In this document: piece by piece, positions 7,086 to 15,700 of the stretch | Layout: every line of letters begins with the position of its first letter | How positions within the stretch are numbered: the first letter of the stretch is position 1 | Assembly: GCA_964420605.1 (NCBI GenBank) | Contig: CAYQUC010000003.1 | Location: 33,919 to 97,918 of the forward strand | Reading direction: 5' to 3' | Source of the DNA: CAYQUC01 sp964420605 | GTDB lineage: Bacteria; Pseudomonadota; Gammaproteobacteria; UBA6429; Thiohalophilaceae | Length of the DNA: 64,000 nucleotides | Translations under genes and position numbers: made by a program | Notes under the pieces: model-generated | Seen by the model: the letters and a program-made list of their open reading frames with translations, nothing else | Database searches by the model: none | What the model was told of the DNA's origin: nothing

Positions 7086-8176
7086 GATTTTTGCCGTTAT
7101 TTATTTTAATGAGTTTAATGTTAACCTTGTTTGCTTGTGACAATAACAAAAAACAAGAAACGCTATTATCCAAAGAACTACCAACAGTACTCAATGTTTT
7201 TCAAGTTGGAAAAGATGTTTATGTCCGATCACTCGCGATTGAGAAAGAAACCTCAACGCTATGGGTAGGTACCTCTCTCGGCGTTCATGAGATAGATTTA
7301 AAAAGCCAAGCTATTCGTAATACTTTTACTCGAGATCACGGGCTCGCAAATGAATATGTTTTTGCAATTGGCATTGATAACAAAGGCTACAAATGGTTTG
7401 GTACCAATGCCGGTGGAATGTCACGTTATAAAAATGGCGAGTGGAAAACCTACTTTCCGATGCATGGCTTAGCTGATTATTGGATTTACAGTTTTGCCAA
7501 TGATAACAAAGGTGGCTTATGGATTGGAACATGGGCTGGTGCCAATTATTTGGATCTCGAATCGGGTATATTTAAAACCTATGTTACAGAGTTGATTAAT
7601 GAATGGGTCTATGGCTTAGCGGTTGATAAAACAGGCAAGGTTTGGTTTGGAACCGAAGGTGGCGTGAGTCGATTTGATGGCGCGTCGTGGAAATCATGGA
7701 GCCACAAAGACGGCATCGGTGGAAAAAATGCAGACGCACTCCCTTTTAGTCGCAATACTGGTTTAGGTACACGCTCCCGTCACGATCTTGGTGTTTTGGC
7801 CGGTGGAAAAGCCAGTTATAATCCCAACTATGTTTTTTGCCTAATGGTAGATAAACAAAACACGATTTGGGCTGGAACATGGGGTGGTGGTGTAGCGCAT
7901 TTCAAAAATGGTAAATGGACAAACCTGATGAAACAAGACGGCCTAGCCGGCAACATCGTATACAGCATGACTCAAGATGACACTGGCGTGTATTGGTTTG
8001 GAACAAACCGTGGCTTATCACGCTATGATGGTAAAAATTGGCATACGTGGAATATTCACAATGGTTTAGCATCTAACGATGTGTATGCCATTGCAATTAA
8101 TGGTGATGAAATATGGCTAGCAAATCGTGGTGGTGTCACTCTACTTGGACCAAAATCGAATAAAAAGTTAAAATAA
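7082..8176 (+). CDS. Reg_prop beta-propeller lipoprotein without signalling domain
   Basis: A 364-residue lipoprotein (lipobox LFAC, cysteine 19). The rest consists of repeats of the two-component regulator propeller (Reg_prop) type, seen as recurrent LWVGTSLGVHEID, KWFGTNAGGMSRY, LWIGTWAGANY, VWFGTEGGVSRF, IWAGTWGGGVAHF and YWFGTNRGLSRY blocks. In most known proteins such propellers are sensor parts of membrane kinases or diguanylate cyclases. Here no kinase, GGDEF or DNA-binding domain follows, so it is a stand-alone propeller in the periplasm or on the surface. Its start overlaps the cytochrome gene stop and it is followed after 2 nt by a paralogue. By context it is likely structural for, or a binding partner of, the cytochromes (inference). 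Confidence 0.87.
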   Translation: MRFLPLFILMSLMLTLFACDNNKKQETLLSKELPTVLNVFQVGKDVYVRSLAIEKETSTLWVGTSLGVHEIDLKSQAIRNTFTRDHGLANEYVFAIGIDNKGYKWFGTNAGGMSRYKNGEWKTYFPMHGLADYWIYSFANDNKGGLWIGTWAGANYLDLESGIFKTYVTELINEWVYGLAVDKTGKVWFGTEGGVSRFDGASWKSWSHKDGIGGKNADALPFSRNTGLGTRSRHDLGVLAGGKASYNPNYVFCLMVDKQNTIWAGTWGGGVAHFKNGKWTNLMKQDGLAGNIVYSMTQDDTGVYWFGTNRGLSRYDGKNWHTWNIHNGLASNDVYAIAINGDEIWLANRGGVTLLGPKSNKKLK

Positions 8177-8178
8177 AA

Positions 8179-9378
8179 ATGGTACAATTTATGAATAAAA
8201 AAACAATTATGCTGGTGATTATAACTACAGGATTGATTGCTAGCGCCTATTTCATCGGAAAAAACCAAAATTCAGAACAGGCAACAACAACAAAAACCGA
8301 AATCGTAAAAACACTTAAACAGCATAATACAAAAAACAACCTAACTGACAGCGATGACACCATAAAGTTTACCCATTTTAGAGTTGGTGATAGGAATGTT
8401 AAGTCAATATACACTGAGGGCGATGTTGTTTGGGTAGGCACCTCGGGCGGCGTTATTCGATACAATGTTAAAACCGATGACTACCGTCTATTCGATGTCC
8501 GTAATGGCTTATTAGCCAATGGAGTATTCCATGTTAGTCGTTGGAAAAAAAATAAAATTCTCATAGGTACTTATGGCGGTGGCCTAGCCGTTTATGATGA
8601 ACTAAAAGACAAGTTTACAATTTACAATGTGCCCGACGGCCTCGCCGATGCGTTTGTATATGATGTCCTCACCATGCCCAATGGTGATTTATGGATAGCG
8701 ACATGGTCGGGAGCTAATTTAGTTATAGCAGGTGATCTCGATGATGCTACAGCATGGAAAACCTATACTGTAAAAAACACCAATGGTGGTTTACCTAATG
8801 ACTGGGTATATGGACTTGCGCTTGGCACAAAAGGCGAAGTTTGGTTTGCCACTGAAGGTGGTTTATCTCGATATCAAAACGGTCAGTGGCAAAGCTGGAA
8901 TCACAAAGACGGACAAGGCGCTAATTACAATTTAGTTAAAAATGACAATCAATTTACCACCGATCCGGCAACTGTATCGAGTCACCATGCACGACAAAAA
9001 ATTGAAATGGGTCTAGAGAATATTAACACCGCCTACAATCCAAACTACATTGTTGCATTAGAAGTCGATCAACACGGTATCGTATGGCTTGGAACATGGG
9101 GTGCAGGACTAGCTCGATTTGATGGTACCACATTTAAAAACTACACCGTTAAAGACGGATTAGCAGCAAACCATGTTTTTATGCTCCATGAAGATCCAAA
9201 AGGGGTATTATGGATTGGAACAAGTAACGGTGTATCCCGCTTTGCCAAAGACGGATTTAGTACATTAACCACTAAAGACGGGTTATTATCAAATACCGTT
9301 TTTTCAATGGCGACACAACAGGACAATACCCTTTGGATCGGCAGTTTTGGCGGCGTAGCGCGAATTAAGCCCAACTAA
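8179..9378 (+). CDS. Reg_prop beta-propeller protein, membrane anchored paralogue
   Basis: A 399-residue protein with an N-terminal hydrophobic segment (about residues 8-27) that acts as anchor or signal peptide, then a polar linker and Reg_prop repeats such as VWVGTSGGVIRY, LIGTYGGGLAVY, LWIATWSGANL, VWFATEGGLSRY, VWLGTWGAGLARF and LWIGTSNGVSRF. It is clearly related to the gene before it, including the insertion with NPNYIVALEVD. An in-frame ATG four codons downstream (8191) is an alternative start. No output domain is present. The pair closes the operon that begins with the Sel1 protein. It is followed within 10 nt by a dispersed repeat copy. Confidence 0.86.
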   Translation: MVQFMNKKTIMLVIITTGLIASAYFIGKNQNSEQATTTKTEIVKTLKQHNTKNNLTDSDDTIKFTHFRVGDRNVKSIYTEGDVVWVGTSGGVIRYNVKTDDYRLFDVRNGLLANGVFHVSRWKKNKILIGTYGGGLAVYDELKDKFTIYNVPDGLADAFVYDVLTMPNGDLWIATWSGANLVIAGDLDDATAWKTYTVKNTNGGLPNDWVYGLALGTKGEVWFATEGGLSRYQNGQWQSWNHKDGQGANYNLVKNDNQFTTDPATVSSHHARQKIEMGLENINTAYNPNYIVALEVDQHGIVWLGTWGAGLARFDGTTFKNYTVKDGLAANHVFMLHEDPKGVLWIGTSNGVSRFAKDGFSTLTTKDGLLSNTVFSMATQQDNTLWIGSFGGVARIKPN

Positions 9379-9383
9379 AATGA

Positions 9384-9496
9384 GTTACTACTGAGTTACT
9401 TAAAAAGTAATGAGTGTTAGGATTGGCTGCTCCGATTTCCAAGCTGGGATACTAAGTTGCAACTCATTTTATGAATATCCTTTTCAAATGCACTGT
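9384..9496. repeat. Dispersed noncoding repeat, copy A
   Basis: A 70-nt core at 9427-9496 is about 86% identical by hand count (10 mismatches) to the reverse complement of 59180-59249. The flank 9384-9407 (TTACTACTGAGTTACTTAAA and neighbours) matches 63928-63951 almost exactly. Small reading frames cross it, but the substitutions are not biased to third codon positions, so it is probably noncoding. It sits in the convergent gap between the second propeller gene and a minus-strand TPR gene. Confidence 0.75.
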
Positions 9497-9510
9497 AAGT
9501 AATTATTATT

Positions 9511-10035
9511 TTACTCAAGTTTTTGTTGCGCCTGCCATTCCCACAAAGCAGATTGCGCCTTGCGTACAAACGGATCATCTTTTTTTGACAAATGAATATA
9601 ACTTTGCATCGAACCACTAGCGGCACGTAAATCACCTAGTTTTTCATAACATATCGCTAGGCCATAATACGCATTAGTTTGGTACGGGTTGAGATCCATT
9701 GCACGTTGAAAACTCATCATGGCTTGTTTATATTCTCCAATTTCAAAATAGGAAAAACCCAAATTAGCGTGTGCTTCTGGCATTGTCGAATTCACTAACA
9801 ATAATTTCTGCCACTGAGTCACAGCCTGTTTATAACGTTTACGTTTCATGTGTTCGATTGCAACATTAAAATAGCTGTCAATTTGAAGTGTTTTTGTTTT
9901 TTTAGTTTGATTCGCATTAACAACCGGCATATTCATAAAATAGTCAATCATAAAACCACTAGTAACAATACCCATAACTAAAACTACAGTAATCACCATA
10001 TTTTTTTTCAGAACAGCTTTTTTAAGCAATGTCAT
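9511..10035 (-). CDS. Membrane-anchored TPR protein, partner of CcsA-like protein
   Basis: A 174-residue protein with one N-terminal membrane segment (about 13-33). Three to four tetratricopeptide repeats follow, e.g. AVTQWQKLLLVNSTMPEAHANLGFS is recognisable as one unit and the next contains AMSFQRAMDLNPYQTNAYYG. It overlaps the CcsA-like gene by one base and closes the long operon. TPR proteins of the CcmH/NrfG type present apocytochromes to the haem ligation machinery, so a chaperone role for the neighbouring CcsA-like protein and the cytochromes of this cluster is reasonable. It could also belong functionally to the other TPR proteins of the operon. Confidence 0.82.
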   Translation of the reverse strand: MTLLKKAVLKKNMVITVVLVMGIVTSGFMIDYFMNMPVVNANQTKKTKTLQIDSYFNVAIEHMKRKRYKQAVTQWQKLLLVNSTMPEAHANLGFSYFEIGEYKQAMMSFQRAMDLNPYQTNAYYGLAICYEKLGDLRAASGSMQSYIHLSKKDDPFVRKAQSALWEWQAQQKLE

Positions 10036-10820
10036 TAAACCATCCCTTGATGTGCTGCGGTTGATATAAATGGCACACCAAAAAAAGTGAGAAATGCAAG
10101 CAAGAAACTAAGAATGATTAAACTACAAAATATTCTTGCTTTATTCCTATTGAGTTGTAAATGTAATATAAACACTATACTCAGCCAACTTAAAAAAGCC
10201 CAGGTTTCAAGTGGGTCCCAAGACCAATAACGACCCCAAGCATCTTGCGCCCAGATTGCTCCAAAAAATAACATAAATGAATCAAACACAAATGCCATGG
10301 TCAAAAATTTGTACGCCAGTGACACATTGCTGTGATATTGGGTTGTTGATACGCTATAAATTAAGCTATAGCTTGCTAAGCCAGTTGAGATTAATAATAA
10401 TGAAAAATACAATTTTCCTGCCACAACATGAAAATACAGCCAAATAGTATTGTATGTTGGTGGCAAATACGTATCCGCCGCATCGGTAACTAATAACCAA
10501 AGCAATAAAATGACAATAACCGGTAGAACCATTTTGGCAATATACAATTTATCACGAAAAAATAGCATAAACAGAATAAAAGCGAAAAATAAACTCCAGA
10601 CGTTACTGTTTAAGATTTCGTATAAATTAATAAAGGGACCATGGCCAACTCGAACCCAATGAATCGTTATACTAGCAGTGTGTATTAATAACCCCAGTAT
10701 ACCAATAGACACTATCGGTTTATAAAATTTATTTTCATTAAGGATCAGACTGATACTAAATAACACATAACAGGCACTAGCCAAATATAATAAATAAAGT
10801 TCGTTTTGTATGGTTAACAC
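10035..10820 (-). CDS. CcsA/ResC-type cytochrome c assembly membrane protein
   Basis: A 261-residue integral membrane protein with about eight hydrophobic segments. It carries the haem-binding WWD-type signature of the CcsA/CcmC/CcmF family at about 190-208 (WAQDAWGRYWSWDPLETW). Candidate flanking haem histidines include 131 (YFHVVAGK) and 257 (TAAHQG). The family passes haem across the membrane for covalent attachment to CXXCH. The usual partner CcsB/ResB is not in this window. The gene lies in an operon with a TPR protein immediately behind it and near many c-type cytochrome genes, which suggests a dedicated maturation factor. Whether it works alone, with a distant CcsB or with a Ccm system cannot be told here. 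Confidence 0.87.
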   Translation of the reverse strand: MLTIQNELYLLYLASACYVLFSISLILNENKFYKPIVSIGILGLLIHTASITIHWVRVGHGPFINLYEILNSNVWSLFFAFILFMLFFRDKLYIAKMVLPVIVILLLWLLVTDAADTYLPPTYNTIWLYFHVVAGKLYFSLLLISTGLASYSLIYSVSTTQYHSNVSLAYKFLTMAFVFDSFMLFFGAIWAQDAWGRYWSWDPLETWAFLSWLSIVFILHLQLNRNKARIFCSLIILSFLLAFLTFFGVPFISTAAHQGMV

Positions 10821-10862
10821 TCGTTTTTCCTTAATACCGTTATATATTATTTGTCTAAATTG

Positions 10863-11777
10863 TCAAGAAAGTGAAAAAACAATATGATAACTATTATCCC
10901 AAATTTCAACGTCTTTAGCGCCAAAATTCATTTGCTTAATTCGTAAGATTAATTTACGTTCTAAGGATAAATGTTTTAAATCACTCGATATAATAACACA
11001 TTCAGATACCTTACCATTTGGCATTATTTTAATACCAAATATAATTTTTCCTTGCAATCCCAATTGCTTACGTGCTGCACGTCGATATAAAGAATAAAAG
11101 TTAGATTTATATTGATCAAAAACCATCGCAATTTGTTCTAAACTACGTTGTTTAGTTTCAGTCGTAACATCATCTGTTATTTGCGCATCAATTGGTGCTT
11201 TAATCGTTGTTAGTGATGCTTGTTCTAGAGAACTTTGTTGTTTTACTATTATTTTTGATGATTTTAAACCATCACTACCCAATTTAGCCTTTTGAGAAAC
11301 CAAATCGTGTTGCTGTTTAGCTGAACTAGCATGGCTCTTTTTTAATGTATTTGATAAATTAGGTGTCGGTGCCATATCACGTAAAACGGCCAATTGAGAT
11401 GATAATGCCAAAATTCCCGAACGACTTGCCTTTTTCTTAGCGTCTTGAATTTGTTTCGTTGTCGGATTTTTTTTAATCCTAATTTTTTTTACTTTCGCTA
11501 CAATCGCCTTTTTTTTAACCTGAGTAGGTTTAGCTTTAACAGCAACTTTCGGTACGCTTATTTTTTTCTTGATGAGTAACTGAGCGATACGCTCAGGAAT
11601 TTTTTCAAATTTCGTTTTTTTCACCTTCGGAATATCAATGACAGAACCAATAATTAAAAGTAACATAAACACCGTTAACGTAAAAACAATTGATTTTTTG
11701 AGGCGTAATTTATCCTGCGGTGTTTCATCCCACGGTAATAAACTAAGCTGTTGTACATCAAGATTAATCTGAGACAT
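10863..11777 (-). CDS. TonB-like protein with AgmX/PglI C-terminal domain
   Basis: A 304-residue protein with the topology of an energy transducer. It has a short cytoplasmic N-terminus, a membrane segment at about 28-47, a very basic Lys-rich periplasmic stretch (about 50-125) and a C-terminal domain at about 215-304. The C-terminal part (YSLYRRAARKQLGLQGKI followed by FGIKIMPNGKVSECVI and a closing hydrophobic strand) matches the AgmX/PglI C-terminal pattern known from gliding-motility proteins and TonB relatives. Such proteins normally work with ExbB/ExbD-type proton channels, which are absent here. It lies among TPR genes, so it may energise or span the envelope for the TPR assembly (inference). 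Confidence 0.78.
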   Translation of the reverse strand: MSQINLDVQQLSLLPWDETPQDKLRLKKSIVFTLTVFMLLLIIGSVIDIPKVKKTKFEKIPERIAQLLIKKKISVPKVAVKAKPTQVKKKAIVAKVKKIRIKKNPTTKQIQDAKKKASRSGILALSSQLAVLRDMAPTPNLSNTLKKSHASSAKQQHDLVSQKAKLGSDGLKSSKIIVKQQSSLEQASLTTIKAPIDAQITDDVTTETKQRSLEQIAMVFDQYKSNFYSLYRRAARKQLGLQGKIIFGIKIMPNGKVSECVIISSDLKHLSLERKLILRIKQMNFGAKDVEIWDNSYHIVFSLS

Positions 11778-11814
11778 AAATTTTAACTAATTACGATAAT
11801 ACTCATATAAAATC

Positions 11815-12123
11815 TTATTGAAATAAACAGCTTAAATCAGCACTATCGCTAACATTAAATTTCGAATTTGAAACATTGCAGCGATTATACTGTAATTCGA
11901 TAAAAATATCAGCAGGCGGTTTTTTTGCAATAGGAAGAGTCGTTTTTTTCCATGGTAGTATATACAATATTTTTGGCATTTCTTGATCACCAATAATTTT
12001 AATACCATTTGAGTTATCGGAGGATAGTACACTCTCAATAAAACCGGTATAAAACAAGAATAGCATGATTAAAACTAAATACTTAGTTTTAAAAAAACGG
12101 TCAGAATAACGTGCTATTTTCAT
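11815..12123 (-). CDS. Small membrane-anchored protein of unknown function
   Basis: I do not recognise this 102-residue protein. The start at 12123 overlaps the stop of the upstream gene (ATGA), which is the best reason to prefer it over an open in-frame start 13 codons earlier. It has one hydrophobic segment (about residues 16-34) that works as a signal anchor, then a short periplasmic part with motifs such as ILPWKK and IFIELQYNRC. Cysteines occur near the C-terminus (two, possibly a disulfide). It sits between a TPR lipoprotein and the AgmX/PglI-like transducer in the same operon, so it is likely a small subunit of that assembly. Confidence 0.65.
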   Translation of the reverse strand: MKIARYSDRFFKTKYLVLIMLFLFYTGFIESVLSSDNSNGIKIIGDQEMPKILYILPWKKTTLPIAKKPPADIFIELQYNRCNVSNSKFNVSDSADLSCLFQ

Positions 12124-12728
12124 GTACCTTTTGACATCCTTAACTCTAAATCTTGCAACCATAATTTAACTTGCTTGGTATTATTATTACTTAAATCTAA
12201 ATAACGCAAATAATGTTGTTTTGCGTCAGTCCAATTTTGTAAATAAATATCGAATAATATTGCAATATTTAAATGCGCATCAGCATAATCTGGAACAAGT
12301 TTAAGCGAGCGACTATACGAATTTTTAGCTAATGTAAATTGTCCAGCTTGTCGATAAAGGCTACCACTAAGATTATACGCAAGTTCATTTTTATTTGACA
12401 CTTTAAAAACTTTGTTTAACTCAGTACGTGAACGTTTAAAATATTTCAAGTGATAATAAAGTAAAGCCAAGTTTAAATGGACACCAGGAAGACCAGGAGA
12501 CTTAGTTGCAATATCCTCCAATATCTTTTGTGCTTTATTAACTTTGTTTACTTTCAAATAATTAAGTGCCACAGAATATTGTTTTTTTATTTTTAGTTCA
12601 ACTTTAAATACAACTTTATTATTAAAATTTAATTGTTCATCAATACTGTCACTCTGTTGAGACGTACTCGCACAGGCTGTTAATAATAAAATAATTACCG
12701 CTATAAAAACATTATTGTATCGAATCAT
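12120..12728 (-). CDS. TPR-repeat lipoprotein
   Basis: A 202-residue lipoprotein (lipobox L-L-T-A-C near residue 19) with tetratricopeptide repeats. Recognisable units include LPGVHLNLALLYYHLKYF, ELAYNLSGSLYRQAGQF and YADAHLNIAILFDIYLQNW. The overall form resembles PilF/NlpI-type outer-membrane TPR lipoproteins that help to assemble larger envelope complexes. It overlaps the giant TPR gene upstream by 17 nt and the small membrane-protein gene downstream by 4 nt, so all are translationally coupled. Partner proteins are not identifiable from sequence alone. Confidence 0.83.
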   Translation of the reverse strand: MIRYNNVFIAVIILLLTACASTSQQSDSIDEQLNFNNKVVFKVELKIKKQYSVALNYLKVNKVNKAQKILEDIATKSPGLPGVHLNLALLYYHLKYFKRSRTELNKVFKVSNKNELAYNLSGSLYRQAGQFTLAKNSYSRSLKLVPDYADAHLNIAILFDIYLQNWTDAKQHYLRYLDLSNNNTKQVKLWLQDLELRMSKGT

Positions 12729-15700
12729 AATAACCCACTATACGTTCTGGCCTTACGTAACGCGCAGGCATCAATTGTCGTAATGCCTGCAAACTTTTCT
12801 TTACCCATGGAGTATAAACACCATCTTTTATTTTTGATATATTATAAGAATAAAGATCAATAGCCTTGTCTTCAAAAGGTATCGTTTGATCTTCGAGTAA
12901 TATTTCATATTGTTCCATTTCTATTTTACTCAATTTATTAGGGCGTGGCGAAGCCATGATCTCTTTGGCTAAACTTCGATAAATTTGTGCCATTAACAAT
13001 GTTGCTTGAGTACTATGATCAATTAACTTGTACGACAACGCTTTTTGTAAATAACGAATAGTGATGCGCATGGCACGTTGTTTTCTTTTAATGCTTTTAT
13101 CAAGCGGTAGCTTAAGTGAGATACTATCCAGCTTTATTTTATGCCATAGCGCAAGCTCTAGACTGGATTTAGAAGCCAAATATAAGCTACGCTCAGAATT
13201 TTTTAACATCTCAGAATCATGGTACTTAATTATATTATTCAACCAAAATCTTTCTTTTTTCTTATTTTTTAAGCGGCTAGATAGTAGTACTAATTGCGCC
13301 CTAGCTTCTAATGCCTGATTTTCTGGTTTTGGAAATACCGCAATGTATTCTTTAAAATAACGGTAGGATTTTTTGAGGTTAGACGATTTCTTATACAGTT
13401 CAGCCGTGCGCCATAGTGCACTTTTTCCCAGATCAGTTTTCTTTTCACGTAAATAGATTAAATTTGAATTATAAGCTGCTTTTTTCCAGTTCCCTGTATT
13501 TTCGTAGGCCACCACTAACTTCTCATAAATGTTATTACTCAGTTTGTTTCTAGGAAATTTTTTCTTAAATTTTATCAGTGTACTTATGACATCCTTCCAT
13601 TTCTTCAATGCAAGTTGATTAGTAGCAATATCAAACTCTGCTTTCGCTATAACAACTAAATCGTTAGATAGTAGAGACAGTCGACGATAATGTTTAATAG
13701 CTCGCTCTAAATCACCTTTTTTCTGCTCAATTTCGGCCTGTTTGTATATAGACTCAGCTAAACGTTGTTGGTAAATTTTTATTTCATTTTTTTTCAAATT
13801 ATAGTTAGAATTAACTAGTTTATAATATGCTTTTTCAGATAACGAAAAATCTTTTAATAAAAAACCAGATTGCGCAATAACAAGCCAGTTAATTTTTTCT
13901 AACGTTGCAGAAAGTTTGATATTAGTAACTAATCGTTCAGATTGAGCCAATGCTAACTTTTCTTGTTTTGACATCAGTAAATTTTCAGCAAGGCGTGTTT
14001 TCACTTGAGGTATTGCAGCAGCATCGCTAAAGTTATCAATATACTGCCTCTCTAATTCAATTTCTTTTAGTATGTCATTTAATTGTTCTACCTCATTACT
14101 TTTTATTTTTTGATTACGTCGCTTAGATTGGTAAACCAGCAACGCAGAATACGCAGCTAATTCACGACCACTGTAAACTGGAAATTGATATGCAGCTATT
14201 TGATATGCTCCAACAGCAGCATCATAGTTTTTAATTTCGCGATATGCCTGCGCTAATAAGTAATAAATATCAGGAATCTTTGTATCATTAGGAAGATCTC
14301 GGATGTATTTTTTATACCAGAATATAGCCTCTTTGTATTGTTTTTGATGACCACTAGATTGTGCTCGAGAGTGAGCCCGTTGCGCCATTTTTGTCAAATA
14401 GCGTTTTAAATTTACCCTAATATTATTACGATTTGTTTCATCTGCTTGCGCCCAATATGAGCTGTCTCCACCAAAGTTGCTAATAAACATTTCCATTGCA
14501 CGCCATAATTTAGATTTAAAGCCAGCTTGTTTGTATGACGTTATAATCTTTGACTGATAATAATGTTGTTGTGGTTCATTAGGATACCACCGTAATAACG
14601 CTGTATAACTTTTAACTGTGTCACTATAACGTGATTTTTTTTGATAATAATCTGCTATTGAAAGCAACACTAATTTTTGTAATTCATCATCAGCGTGCTG
14701 TTTAAAGTATGTCTCAATGCTATTAACTCCATTCACATTAGCAAAAGCAATCGCCATGATACGTACCAGTTCAGTGCTGAATTCATCTTTTGGGTTATTT
14801 TTTATTTTTTGAGTCTTTAATAAAGCATGAAATTGTTCCACTGCTAAATTATATTTCGCCACTTTAAAATAACTCCAAGCAAGCTTATATTTTGCCTTGT
14901 TAAATAATGGTGATTTTTTATTATTTACTATTTTTGAATATATTTCTACAGCGGAATTATACTGTCCATACGAAAAATCAATTTCGGCACGGCGAAAATT
15001 TATTTCATCATGTAATTCATGTTTTGGATATTTTTTTGAAAGCAACTCTAAATAATGCCGAGATTGAGTTAGGTCACCGGCTAAATCATATACTCGAGAA
15101 AGTTGATAGATAATATCGAAACGTTTAAAGCCGCTATTTTTTTCTAATAACAAATCACGGTAAATTGTACTCGCTTTAATTAGCCTATTATTTATCCTAT
15201 TGTCTTTCTTACTTTTACTAATAGTAATATAGTGTTCAGAATCTACGTATAAGCTGGCCAGCATAAACATGGCTTTATTTTTGACACTCGACACTCTCGA
15301 TTTTGAAATAATTATTTTTAATGCTTTAACTGTATTAATTAAATTAGTATTAACATGAGTAATTTTTGATTTTTTTAATTTAAATCCAGTACTGCTATTT
15401 TCACTATAATAGCGGTATTGATTGTTTTTCGATTTAACTTGCTGATTAACAGCCATATTTTCTCGAACTAACCATAGAATTTTATTTTCAGATGGTAATG
15501 CTAAGTTATCAGCATCTTGAATCAATGATCCACGTAATAACCGTTTTAATTTTTTTCGTTGTTGTTTTAATTTCATCACCGATTTTTTTATTATTTTTGG
15601 TAATTTATTCATATTAGAAACCAGTTTCTTAAAATGAGCATTAAGCAATAAACGTCGTTTTTTAACCGGTATACCTAATAAAAACCGAAGTGATTTAGCG

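Noticed and set aside
9417..9635. Minus-strand frame that spans repeat copy A and gives a peptide similar to one over copy B
   Set aside because: The similarity comes from the repeat DNA. Differences fall on all codon positions, and the frame overlaps the TPR gene antisense/out of frame.
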